Shown here in pieces: positions 33,385 to 42,606 of a stretch of DNA of 64,000 nt (its first letter is position 1; every line of letters begins with the position of its first letter). Source of the stretch: JAGNRR01 sp965230665 (lineage in GTDB: Bacteria; Bacteroidota; Bacteroidia; Chitinophagales; Chitinophagaceae); NCBI GenBank assembly GCA_965230665.1, contig CBDDLM010000004.1, positions 682,001 through 746,000 on the forward strand. The letters are read 5' to 3'. The notes beneath the pieces were generated by a model. It made no database searches and was not told the origin of the DNA. It saw only the letters and a program-made list of their open reading frames with translations. The translations under genes and the position numbers were made by a program.

Positions 33385-34293
33385 ATGTGGCAAAGTCAAT
33401 TGAAAGGATATAGGACTTTTTTAGCACTGGAGCGCTCGCTCAGTAAGAACTCAGTGGATGCCTATCTACAGGATATAAACAAGTTGCGTTCTTTCTTTCA
33501 ACTAGATGGAAGTAAAACAAATTTGAAAGAAATAGGTTTAGAAGATTTGCAAAGGTTTATTCAACACCTCAATGAATTAGGCTTAGCTGCAGGTAGTCAG
33601 GCTAGAATTATATCTGGTGTGAAAAGCTTCTTTAATTTTTTACTTCAGGAAGAAGAAATTGAATACTCGCCAGCTGAATATCTGGAAGCTCCTAAACTTT
33701 CAAGGAAATTACCAGAGGTATTAAGTATCGAAGAGATTGAACAATTCCTATCCGCCATTGATGTCAGCACCTCTGAAGGCACCCGTAATAAAGCTATCTG
33801 TGAGACTTTGTATAGCTGTGGTTTACGAATCAGTGAAATCAGCGAACTGTTGATATCTAATTACTATGCAGATGCTGGGTTTATTCGAATTATAGGTAAA
33901 GGAAACAAAGAGCGTCTCGTTCCTATTGGGTCGCAAGCTATTAAATATGTAAACCTGTACTTAAAGAATTACAGAAATAAAATAGAATCGAAACAAGATT
34001 TTAATGACACCTTGTTTCTGAGCAAACGAGGTAAAGCCTTATCACGAACTATGCTTTTTTATATCGTAAAAAATACAGCCGAGAAAGCGGGTATTAAGAA
34101 AAATGTATACCCACATAGTTTTCGACATTCATTTGCAACTCATTTGATAGAAGGTGGAGCAGATCTACGAGCCGTACAAGAAATGCTAGGCCATGAAAGT
34201 ATCACAACGACTGAGATCTATACACACCTAGACAAGAATTTTTTAAGGGAGACTATAGCGTTACACCATCCAAGATATAAAATCAAACCATAA
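33385..34293 (+). CDS. tyrosine site-specific recombinase (XerC/XerD type)
   Basis: 302 residues. N-terminal SAM-like core-binding domain (about 1-95), then the catalytic domain with all residues of the tyrosine recombinase set: Arg148 (YSCGLRISE), Lys172 (GKGNKERLVP), His244-x-x-Arg247 (HSFRHSFATHL), His270 (LGH) and nucleophile Tyr279 (EIYTHLD). Length and lack of added domains match the host XerC/XerD that resolves chromosome dimers at dif, rather than a phage integrase. Which of XerC or XerD it is cannot be told here. Confidence 0.92.
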   Translation: MWQSQLKGYRTFLALERSLSKNSVDAYLQDINKLRSFFQLDGSKTNLKEIGLEDLQRFIQHLNELGLAAGSQARIISGVKSFFNFLLQEEEIEYSPAEYLEAPKLSRKLPEVLSIEEIEQFLSAIDVSTSEGTRNKAICETLYSCGLRISEISELLISNYYADAGFIRIIGKGNKERLVPIGSQAIKYVNLYLKNYRNKIESKQDFNDTLFLSKRGKALSRTMLFYIVKNTAEKAGIKKNVYPHSFRHSFATHLIEGGADLRAVQEMLGHESITTTEIYTHLDKNFLRETIALHHPRYKIKP

Positions 34294-34739
34294 TGGATAA
34301 ACAACTTAAGGAGCTTATATCTTATCAAGACAAACTTGGAATTGTAAATAAAACCGTTTCAAATGCAGCTGTTGGTTGGCACATACAGCACACATTGCAA
34401 GTAATTAATGGCATTTGTTTAACCCTTATGCGATCGAAAGAAAAAAATTACAATAGGACCTTCAACTTTAAAAAGACATACATTCTGCTTACAGGACACT
34501 TTCCCAGAGGGAAAGCGAAAGCTCCCAAAGTAACAAACGATACAGAGGACATCACACTTGAAGCCATTCAGAAACACTTAAGCAACTCTTACAGACTTCT
34601 AGAGAAAGTTAAACAGCTCCCTAAAAACAGTCATTTCAACCATTCGATTTTCGGAAAGTTAAATCTAAAAGAGTCTAAGAAATTCTTAAGGATTCATACA
34701 GAACACCATTTGAAAATCATAAGAAGTATTCTGAAATAA
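34293..34739 (+). CDS. DinB-like / DUF1569-type protein, 148 aa
   Basis: 148 residues, helical. Starts one base inside the Xer stop (TAATG), so translation is coupled. A His at about residue 29 in AVGWHIQHTLQVINGI and a C-terminal H-x-x-H-H-x-x-I-I (HTEHHLKIIRSIL) match the spaced histidines of DinB-fold proteins, which bind a metal on a four-helix bundle. The DUF1569 assignment is likely but not certain. Activity unknown. Confidence 0.6.
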   Translation: MDKQLKELISYQDKLGIVNKTVSNAAVGWHIQHTLQVINGICLTLMRSKEKNYNRTFNFKKTYILLTGHFPRGKAKAPKVTNDTEDITLEAIQKHLSNSYRLLEKVKQLPKNSHFNHSIFGKLNLKESKKFLRIHTEHHLKIIRSILK

Positions 34740-34760
34740 GACTAATTCGTAGAAAAAGGT

Positions 34761-35216
34761 TTAGGCATATCTTTTTACAATAGCCTCACAACCTTTTTTA
34801 ATCTGATCGAACACAGCATAGTATCCATCTTCGCCACCATACCACGGGTCAATCACATCTTGATTTTGTCCTGGGTTTAGCTCATTCAGAAAGTAATCTA
34901 CCTTAGAAGCTACAAAATCTCCGCCAGCTATTTTTTGGACATCATGCATAACATCTGCGGCGAATACATATATCTTATCATATATCTCAAAATCTTCTGC
35001 CTTAAAATCTACGGATCGCTGATGACTGATATCAAAACCATGTTCCTTGCAAACTTTTTGCGAGCTTCTATGAGGTGGTTCTCCAGTGTGGATACCATTG
35101 GTTCCTGCACTATCCACTTCCCAACTTAATCCTTTTTCATCAGCCAGCTGTTGTAAAATACCCTCAGCCATTGGTGAGCGGCAAATATTACCCAAGCAGG
35201 TCATTAGTATTTTCAT
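34761..35216 (-). CDS. low-molecular-weight protein-tyrosine phosphatase
   Basis: 151 residues from the ATG at 35216 (MKILMTCLGNICRSP). The catalytic P-loop CLGNICRS gives Cys7 and Arg13, and the general acid Asp is in DPWYGG near residue 118. It hydrolyses phosphotyrosine; in bacteria partners are often tyrosine kinases of surface polysaccharide export, none of which is in this window. Single-gene unit between the DinB-like gene and uvrA. Confidence 0.93.
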   Translation of the reverse strand: MKILMTCLGNICRSPMAEGILQQLADEKGLSWEVDSAGTNGIHTGEPPHRSSQKVCKEHGFDISHQRSVDFKAEDFEIYDKIYVFAADVMHDVQKIAGGDFVASKVDYFLNELNPGQNQDVIDPWYGGEDGYYAVFDQIKKGCEAIVKRYA

Positions 35217-35355
35217 AAACAAATTTTTTTAAGGTATTTTACAAAATTTAGACCTTTCACGTTATAAATAAAATATCCAGCTTACCAGCTTCCGTCTTTA
35301 CAATTACTCTCAACATATTTAATGTCAATAAATAGCACCCAGACTTTTGTCAAAT

Positions 35356-38160
35356 TTACTTCAACTCTAGTTTTAAGAACTTCCCTGTAATGCTTTTCTT
35401 ATTCTTTATAATCTCTTCCGGTGTACCTTCTGCAATAATTTCACCGCCTCCATCACCCCCTTCGGGACCTAAATCAATAATATGATCAGCTACCTTTATA
35501 ACGTCCATATTGTGTTCGATCACCAAAACTGTATTTCCCTTGTCCACTAGCGCATCGAGTACGGCAATTAACATTTTTATATCTTGAAAATGTAATCCCG
35601 TTGTTGGCTCATCCAATATATAGATAGTCTGTCCAGTTGCCTTCTTGGCTAACTCACTTGAAAGTTTTACGCGCTGCGCCTCACCACCGCTTAGAGTTAC
35701 CGAGCTTTGACCAAGTGTTATATATCCGAGCCCAACATCTTGGAGTGTTTTGATTTTTCTATGAATATAGAATATGGGCTCAAAAAAATCGACAGCTTCA
35801 TCTACCGTCATATCTAACACATCAGCAATGGTTTTTCCTTTGTATTTAATTTCAAGTGTTTCTTTATTAAATCGCTTTCCACCACACTTCTCACAATGCA
35901 CATGTACATCAGGCAAGAAGTTCATCTCGATGGTTTTTACACCAGCTCCTTCGCAAATATCGCAACGTCCTGTTTTTACATTAAAAGAGAAACGTCCTGG
36001 CTTATACCCCCTAATCTTACTTTCAGGAATTTCGGCAAAAAGTGCTCGAATATCAGTATAAAAACCGCAGTAAGTAGCTGGGTTACTACGAGGTGTTCTA
36101 CCTATAGGTGATTGATCTATTTCTACGACTTTATCAATGTTCTTTAGTCCAGTAATGGATTTGTAAGGCATGATTTTACGTTTGCTCTTATAAACATGCT
36201 TGGCCAATAAAGGGTAAAATGTTTCATTAATAAGGGTTGATTTACCACTACCTGAAACACCTGTTACACAGATAAATTTTCCCAATGGGAAACTAACATC
36301 TATCTCTTTCAAGTTATTACCACTAACACCTTTCAAAATAATTTTCTTTTTATTCCCTTTGCGTCGTTCTTCAGGAATAGCGATCTCCTGCTTACCAATA
36401 ATAAAGTCGGCTGTCGTTCCTTTATTCTTTAAGAATTTTTTTGGTGTTCCTGCTCCTACCATCTCACCGCCAAATGTTCCTGCACCTGGACCTATATCTA
36501 TTAAATAGTCCGCCTCTAACATAATATCCTTATCATGTTCTACTACAATGACCGTATTACCCACATCACGCAAATCTTGAAGAGCTGTAATCAAACGTTG
36601 ATTATCTCGCTGATGTAAACCGATACTCGGTTCGTCCAAAATGTAGGTAATCCCTTTTAATTTACTTCCTATTTGTGTAGCTAGTCGAATACGCTGACTT
36701 TCTCCTCCACTTAAACTTCCAGAAGGTCTGTCTAAACTAAGATAATGTAAACCTACATCAAGCATAAAACCAATACGTTCATTGATTTCTTTAAGAATTT
36801 CTTTAGCAATCGTTTTTTGTTTGGCGTTTAAATGTTTCGGTAAAGCCGCAGCCCAAGTCCCAAGTTTATCTAAGTTCCAAGCACTGATCTCTGCTATGTT
36901 TTTATTATCGAGTTTAAACCAAACAGCCTCCTTTTTTAAACGAGCCCCATTGCAGGTTTCACAAGGCATAACCTGCATGTATTCTTCTGCCCAACGTTTA
37001 ACCATGATACTACTGCTTTGGTGATACCAACGCTTGACCATGTTCACCACCCCTTCGAAATTCCTAGAAAAATTACCTTCATATTCTATTTCATTTTCAC
37101 CATCTTCAGCACCAAATAAAACTATATTCAGTTGCTTTTCAGTAAGCTTTGAAAGTGGTACCGTAAGCTTTATTTTATGTTCACGAGCTATTTCTTTGAT
37201 TTGATTAAATGTATGTGCTTCTCTTTTCTTACCTAAAGGTAAAATCCCTCCTTCATTTATGGATAATGATTTATCGGGCATTACTAAAGCCAAATCTACT
37301 TTGGTCTGTACACCTAAGCCTCTACAACTAGGACAATACCCATAGGGCGAGTTGTAGGAAAAGGTATTGGGAGAAGGTTCTTGATATGAAATTCCTGTAT
37401 CTGCACAGACTAAGTTTTTAGAATAGAGCATATCCTGCTCTGCATCTAAATCCATAATAATCAAAGTACCCTTACCACTACGCAAAGCAGTTTGAACACT
37501 CTCACTGATACGTACAGCATTTCTCTCTTCTACTTTCAGGCGATCTACAACAATCTCGATATCGTGTATTTTAAAACGATCAACCTGCATTTTAGGTTTC
37601 AACTCCTTTAGTTTACCATCTACCCGTACACGTACATGACCCTGTTTGCGCAGTTGATCAAACAACTCACGATAATGGCCTTTCCGACCTTGAATAATTG
37701 GTGCTAATAGACCAATTTTCTTCCCTTTAAATTTTTTCTTAAGTGTCTTCACGATTTCCTCCTCACTATACTGCACCATTGGTTTACCTGTATTATAACT
37801 GTAAGCTAAACCTGTACGGGCATATAGCAATCTAAAAAAATCATAGATCTCCGTAATCGTACCCACAGTAGACCGCGGATTCTTACTTGTCGTTTTCTGT
37901 TCTATACTTATGACAGGCGAAAGCCCTTTTACTAAATCAACATCGGGCCTTTCCATATTGCCTACAAACTGTCGAGCATAAGCACTAAAACTTTCCATAT
38001 ACCGTCGTTGACCTTCAGCATGAATGGTGTCAAAAGCTAATGAACTCTTCCCACTCCCACTAATCCCCGTAATAACTGTAAGTTTATTCTTCGGAATATC
38101 GACATCAATATCCTTGAGGTTATGCATTCTCGCTCCGCGAACTTCTATGTTTTTAGACAC
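35356..38160 (-). CDS. uvrA: excinuclease ABC subunit A
   Basis: About 934 residues. Two ABC ATPase halves: Walker A GISGSGKSS (near 34-42) and GVSGSGKST in the second half, signatures LSGGESQRIRLA and LSGGEAQRVKLS, and zinc-binding Cys pairs (CPSCRGLG, CETCNGARL, CDICEGAG with CEKCGGKRF). The start is a GTG; the GTG at 38160 gives MSKNIEVRGARMHNL, better matching relatives than a GTG two codons earlier. UvrA finds DNA damage and loads UvrB in nucleotide excision repair. Confidence 0.97.
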   Translation of the reverse strand: MSKNIEVRGARMHNLKDIDVDIPKNKLTVITGISGSGKSSLAFDTIHAEGQRRYMESFSAYARQFVGNMERPDVDLVKGLSPVISIEQKTTSKNPRSTVGTITEIYDFFRLLYARTGLAYSYNTGKPMVQYSEEEIVKTLKKKFKGKKIGLLAPIIQGRKGHYRELFDQLRKQGHVRVRVDGKLKELKPKMQVDRFKIHDIEIVVDRLKVEERNAVRISESVQTALRSGKGTLIIMDLDAEQDMLYSKNLVCADTGISYQEPSPNTFSYNSPYGYCPSCRGLGVQTKVDLALVMPDKSLSINEGGILPLGKKREAHTFNQIKEIAREHKIKLTVPLSKLTEKQLNIVLFGAEDGENEIEYEGNFSRNFEGVVNMVKRWYHQSSSIMVKRWAEEYMQVMPCETCNGARLKKEAVWFKLDNKNIAEISAWNLDKLGTWAAALPKHLNAKQKTIAKEILKEINERIGFMLDVGLHYLSLDRPSGSLSGGESQRIRLATQIGSKLKGITYILDEPSIGLHQRDNQRLITALQDLRDVGNTVIVVEHDKDIMLEADYLIDIGPGAGTFGGEMVGAGTPKKFLKNKGTTADFIIGKQEIAIPEERRKGNKKKIILKGVSGNNLKEIDVSFPLGKFICVTGVSGSGKSTLINETFYPLLAKHVYKSKRKIMPYKSITGLKNIDKVVEIDQSPIGRTPRSNPATYCGFYTDIRALFAEIPESKIRGYKPGRFSFNVKTGRCDICEGAGVKTIEMNFLPDVHVHCEKCGGKRFNKETLEIKYKGKTIADVLDMTVDEAVDFFEPIFYIHRKIKTLQDVGLGYITLGQSSVTLSGGEAQRVKLSSELAKKATGQTIYILDEPTTGLHFQDIKMLIAVLDALVDKGNTVLVIEHNMDVIKVADHIIDLGPEGGDGGGEIIAEGTPEEIIKNKKSITGKFLKLELK

Positions 38161-38315
38161 AAACACGAAGATAAATAGGAAAGCTTAATGGTAGTGTGAT
38201 CGTGGATAAGTGAATGACATTTCCTCTGCATCTACACTTTTTCTAAACTCACTACACCTTTGTGGTATTTTCGCCATTACTTGCTAAGGGTAACTTGCGG
38301 TTCTAATATTTCTAT

Positions 38316-39044
38316 ATGAAGCAGTTGTTCCAACAGGCCGAACTAAGAGAGTATCTCAAGCACGCCATAAAAGAAATTCCATTAATTGTCATTAGTATCC
38401 TTTTGGCCTTTCAACTTGATAATCTAAAAGCTCAACAAGCACAGAATACCGAGGAAGCCGCCATTATCCGTTCAATATCTCAGGACTTTGACAAAAACAT
38501 ACTTGAACTAAAAAAAACTATAGCAAAACAACAACTAACAATTCGTTACAGTAAAAGACTTATCGCTTTATTTGGGAAAGAAAACCTCCCATCGGTCGAT
38601 TCGCTTCTACTTTACAAGGACAAAGGGTCGAACTCTTGGTGGCGCGCTGAACTAACCAATGGAGCTTACATATCCATGGTTAATTCTGGGAAGCCTGATT
38701 TGATAAAAAATGATAGTTTAAAAAAAGAGCTCGCCCATTTTTCGGCAGACTTGGAAGCTGGTTTTGAAGATGAAAGTGAAGAAATGGAATCACTCTTCAG
38801 AATGTACAACATCTCTTATGAATATGAGTATAATCTACTAACAAGCAAAAAACAAGAGTACTATAATGTTAAAGTACCTGAAGAACAGGCCTTAAATAGC
38901 ATGAAGACGCTACTTCGTAATAAGTCTTTTATAGGAGCTCTTATAAACAAAACAAATATTGAAAAAGCACGGCTTGCTTATCAAAATAAACTGCTCACTC
39001 ATGCGCTGAGAATAGATCATATCTGTAAACATTATAAACCCTAA
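38316..39044 (+). CDS. DUF6090 family membrane protein
   Basis: 242 residues. A single membrane segment near the N-terminus (about 20-38, IKEIPLIVISILLAFQLDNL) followed by a long helical, charged extracytoplasmic part. The lead with EYLKHAIKEIPLIVISILLAFQLDN and the early helix EEAAIIRSISQDF are typical for DUF6090, a Bacteroidota family of unknown role. Transcribed alone, divergent from uvrA. Confidence 0.72.
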   Translation: MKQLFQQAELREYLKHAIKEIPLIVISILLAFQLDNLKAQQAQNTEEAAIIRSISQDFDKNILELKKTIAKQQLTIRYSKRLIALFGKENLPSVDSLLLYKDKGSNSWWRAELTNGAYISMVNSGKPDLIKNDSLKKELAHFSADLEAGFEDESEEMESLFRMYNISYEYEYNLLTSKKQEYYNVKVPEEQALNSMKTLLRNKSFIGALINKTNIEKARLAYQNKLLTHALRIDHICKHYKP

Positions 39045-39253
39045 AACTATCTCAACCTTTCGGGTTAAGGACAATTGTTGTTCAACTAAAGCGACGAGCC
39101 TCATATACGAGTTGATGAATCTTATGATTTATAAAGGGGCCACATAACTGCTCCGTTTGAGGTTCTCTAAACGAAAAGTCCTTTAAATTGACTAACTTAG
39201 TTATAGATCATGCCAAAACAATCGGCAATGATCGTGAACCAAATTATCAAACG

Positions 39254-40918
39254 ATGTCTATAAAATCCTTTTACTTAATAACACTTCAGCTCGTACTCTT
39301 CATGGCTCTGACTTTAAACACTCTAGGGCAAAATTTTCAATGGGCAAAACAAATAGGTAGTACAGCTTGGGATGAAGGAACTTCGATTGTAACGGACCAG
39401 AATAATAATGTTTATACTGTAGGGCTTTTTAGAGGCACGGTCGACTTTGACCCTGGTGTAGGCATTTTCAACCTAACCTCAGTAGGAGAAAAAGATGCCT
39501 TTATATGCAAGTTAGATGGAGACGGCAATTTCCTATGGGCAAAACAATACGGAGATAGTGCTTCTATAGATGAAGAAAGTTCACTCGGTATAGATTCTTT
39601 AGGCAATTTGTATACAACAAACTCTTTTGTAGGTACTGTAGACTTCGACCCTGGCCCCAACAGCTTTCAACTGACTTCTGTCGGTTGGGATCGAGATATT
39701 TTTATTCAAAAACTTGACGCGAATGGCAATTTTATTTGGGCAAAGCAAATTAGCGCGCAGCCTTCGATGGCGGTTCCCACGCCAGCGCATTGCCACGCCA
39801 TTGCAGTAGACCCAAGTGGCAACCAATATCTTACGGGCTACTTTGATGGCACGGTCGACTTTGATCCAGATCCAAACTCAACGTTCAATATGACGGTTCA
39901 TCTTTTTACGGATATTTTTGTTTGTAAGCTTGACCCGAATGGCAATTTCGTCTGGGCCAAACAATTTGGAGGTCAAACTGGTGGTGTAGGTTATGGAATA
40001 GCCGTAGACCAAAATAGCAATGTGTATTCCACTGGGACCATTGGCGGAACAGTGGATTTTGACCCTGGAGTTGGTGTATTTAATTTGACTACTTCAGACC
40101 CTGTACGAACAGAAATCTATCTCAGCAAACTAGACCCACAAGGTAATTTTGTTTGGGCAAAAGCCCTAGGCAGAGGACAAGGAGAAGCAGTAGCTATTGA
40201 TGCGCATGACAATATATATAGTTGTGCTTCACATCCAGCACCAGATACGGGTGTGATTAATAAGTTTGACCCCTTAGGCAATTTGATTTGGACAAAAGAA
40301 CTAGGTGGTCTTTATGGAACGGCTATTGACACAGATCCCATGGGACATGTATATACAGTTGGTCCATGTAGAGCAGATACGAGCGACTTTGACCCAGGAC
40401 CAGGTATCTTTAAACTTTCGGGTGATGCTTTTATTAGCAAACTTGATACAGCTGGTAATTTTGTATGGGCCGGAACGTTTTCAACATCATCACAAATCTT
40501 TCTAGATGCTATGACGGTGGACCCATCAGGTAGCGTACTCTCTACTGGCTTCTTTACGGGAACTACTGATTTCGATCCTTCGACTTCAATGTTCAATCTA
40601 ACGGGACCAACCTTAGGTTACGATGTCTTCATACATAAGTTAAACCCTACCATCGGTTTAGGATTAGAAGAAAGTAATTTAAGTGAGCAGATAAAAATGT
40701 ACCCTAACCCAACCGCAGGATCCTTAATCGTTGAATTTGATAAAGAACACCCTGACCTCCAACTCGTACTCAGAAATATTATGGGACAAACACTACTTAC
40801 AAAGTCTGTACATCAGGACCATCGCGTTGAAATCCAAATTAATGAAATTCCAGGCATTTATTTTCTAGAAGTCCTTACCCCCAACCGAAGTGCGGTAATG
40901 CGTGTTATAAAGGAGTAG
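39254..40918 (+). CDS. secreted SBBP-type beta-propeller protein with T9SS sorting domain
   Basis: 554 residues from the ATG at 39254 (MSIKSFYLITLQLVLFMALTLNTLG-Q); a TTG at 39188 adds no signal-like part. Seven or eight repeats of about 55-65 residues contain NGNFxWAKQ and VDFDPGxGxFNLT, the SBBP / delta-60 type propeller blades. The last about 75 residues (KMYPNPTAGSLIVEFDKE, then GQTLLTKSV and GIYFLEVLT) are a type A T9SS sorting domain, so it is exported across the outer membrane and attached or released. Function likely adhesion or binding; unproven. Confidence 0.85.
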   Translation: MSIKSFYLITLQLVLFMALTLNTLGQNFQWAKQIGSTAWDEGTSIVTDQNNNVYTVGLFRGTVDFDPGVGIFNLTSVGEKDAFICKLDGDGNFLWAKQYGDSASIDEESSLGIDSLGNLYTTNSFVGTVDFDPGPNSFQLTSVGWDRDIFIQKLDANGNFIWAKQISAQPSMAVPTPAHCHAIAVDPSGNQYLTGYFDGTVDFDPDPNSTFNMTVHLFTDIFVCKLDPNGNFVWAKQFGGQTGGVGYGIAVDQNSNVYSTGTIGGTVDFDPGVGVFNLTTSDPVRTEIYLSKLDPQGNFVWAKALGRGQGEAVAIDAHDNIYSCASHPAPDTGVINKFDPLGNLIWTKELGGLYGTAIDTDPMGHVYTVGPCRADTSDFDPGPGIFKLSGDAFISKLDTAGNFVWAGTFSTSSQIFLDAMTVDPSGSVLSTGFFTGTTDFDPSTSMFNLTGPTLGYDVFIHKLNPTIGLGLEESNLSEQIKMYPNPTAGSLIVEFDKEHPDLQLVLRNIMGQTLLTKSVHQDHRVEIQINEIPGIYFLEVLTPNRSAVMRVIKE

Positions 40919-41035
40919 ATGGTAACATGATGAACTGTCTAACGACTCTCAATCTTATGAATTGCAACCACCATTGTTGAAAATAGTACAGATATTGAAC
41001 CTAAAACGACTTCGCGGATACTACTAAAAAGTATT

Positions 41036-41938
41036 ATGAAGAAAATAATTCTTTTCCTAGTGCTAAGTAACTGTTTAATAGGCTGTGAAAATCCTTTTTC
41101 GAAAACTAACGCATTTCAAATATGCACAACGGAACACTACAAACTCTACAAAACCTCGGATAAAAAAAGTAAACTTTTAGTCCTATTTCCCGACCTTGGA
41201 GGCGGTGTGCAATCGATAGAACAAAATTTTCAAATTCTTGATGAAGATAATGTGAAGAAGGTTTCTATTGTAATGATGAACTTTAATCATCACTTATTTC
41301 TTACTAATGCAGATCAGATATTTCTTACAGCGTTATTAGATCGTATCATTAAAGAGCATAACCTGTCTCCACAAGAATTAATTATTGGCGGCTTTTCAAG
41401 TGGAGGAATTGTAAGCTCTTTATGGGGCCAACATCTGCTTGAAACGCATCACCCAGTTAAACCTAAAAAAATATTTCTTATTGATACACCGCTTGACCTA
41501 GTTGACCTTTTTAAAAATGTAACTAATGTCGATTCAACGTCCCATGCAGTAAGTCTTGAGGAAGCCGCTTATATCGAGCGTTATCTTGAAGAAGCTTTCA
41601 ATACAAAAGATTCTCTGCTTCAAAAAATAAGTAGCATTTCTCCCGTCAGATTAGATAAGTTAACTTGTAAAAACATTGAACAGCTTAAAGATATAGACCT
41701 TCGGTTGTATACAGAACCTGATTCCGTTTGGTGGAAAAAACAACGTGGTTTTGATTTTAACGAAACAGACTCGTATCAAGTCCTTCGTTTTGCCGCTATC
41801 GCAAAAAAACTAGGCTGGAATAAAATAGAGCTTATCCAAACCATGCACAAAGGCCATAGAGCGAATGGACAACAACATCCGCACTCATGGTCCATTGTTG
41901 ATACAAAAGAACTAATGCAATGGATTCTGGAAGAATAA
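41036..41938 (+). CDS. alpha/beta hydrolase-like lipoprotein, 300 aa
   Basis: Lipoprotein signal MKKIILFLVLSNCLIGC (Cys17). Strand LLVLFPDLGGG then a nucleophile elbow GGFSSGGI (Ser near 120) and a C-terminal His (GQQHPHSW) suggest a Ser hydrolase of the alpha/beta class; the acid could be in YTEPDSVWW. Sequence relatives are not evident. Membrane-anchored. Transcribed alone between the T9SS protein and the Lrp regulator. Confidence 0.65.
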   Translation: MKKIILFLVLSNCLIGCENPFSKTNAFQICTTEHYKLYKTSDKKSKLLVLFPDLGGGVQSIEQNFQILDEDNVKKVSIVMMNFNHHLFLTNADQIFLTALLDRIIKEHNLSPQELIIGGFSSGGIVSSLWGQHLLETHHPVKPKKIFLIDTPLDLVDLFKNVTNVDSTSHAVSLEEAAYIERYLEEAFNTKDSLLQKISSISPVRLDKLTCKNIEQLKDIDLRLYTEPDSVWWKKQRGFDFNETDSYQVLRFAAIAKKLGWNKIELIQTMHKGHRANGQQHPHSWSIVDTKELMQWILEE

Positions 41939-41989
41939 TACCTCTTCCCTGATCATTACCACTTTACCAATATCAACAACTCATTCCGA

Positions 41990-42442
41990 TCATAGAGTTA
42001 AAATGCCATGTTCTTTAATGGAGTTCATAACGAAAGAACTATGTATCGTTGAAATGTAATCAACTACGGATAGTTTATTATTTATGAATTCTTGAAATTC
42101 ATCCATATTGGCAACAACCAATTTCAATAGAAAGTCAAAATTCCCAGAAACGTTATGACATTCAATAACCTCATCGAATTGAGCAACCTTCTTTGTAAAA
42201 TCTTCAATTAATTTCTTCTGATGTTTGAATAGCGTTATCTGACAATAGACGATTGTATTTTTTTGGACCTTCTTTTTATCTAAAATAGCTACGTACGATT
42301 GTATATACCCCTTCTCTTCAATTTTCTTAATGCGCTCATAAGTCGGTGTGACTGTTAGACCTACTTCTTGAGCGATTTCCTTCGTGTTCAGCTTTGCATT
42401 CTGCTGCAATAACATTAAAATCTTCTTATCAATACGATCCAT
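41990..42442 (-). CDS. Lrp/AsnC family transcriptional regulator
   Basis: 150 residues from the ATG at 42442 (MDRIDKKILMLLQQNAKLNTKEIAQEVG). N-terminal HTH (about 1-60, with LTVTPTYERIKKIEEKGYIQSY) and a C-terminal RAM ligand-binding domain (about 70-145). Lrp/AsnC regulators respond to amino acids and often control an adjacent divergent gene; here that is the histidine decarboxylase, 165 bases away. Histidine or histamine as the effector is an attractive guess. Confidence 0.9.
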   Translation of the reverse strand: MDRIDKKILMLLQQNAKLNTKEIAQEVGLTVTPTYERIKKIEEKGYIQSYVAILDKKKVQKNTIVYCQITLFKHQKKLIEDFTKKVAQFDEVIECHNVSGNFDFLLKLVVANMDEFQEFINNKLSVVDYISTIHSSFVMNSIKEHGILTL

Positions 42443-42606
42443 AACCATTATTTTTTACTAAAAGTACTGTAAACAATGACCCTAAACAGTAAAAAAAATC
42501 TAAAATATTATACTTTATGGTTTTATTTTCCATATATAACTTATGTACAATAATATTTAATTGCATTTAATAATTTTACAGCTCATTCCGGCCAAAACAG
42601 TAATAT

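Noticed and set aside
33385..34293. The Xer-type recombinase as integrase of a second mobile element
   Set aside because: No phage or plasmid genes or attachment repeats nearby; length and domain layout fit the host XerC/XerD.
39254..40918. Near-identical DNA repeats suggesting a tandem repeat array or CRISPR
   Set aside because: The repeats are protein-level beta-propeller blades that have diverged at DNA level; spacing is not of CRISPR type.
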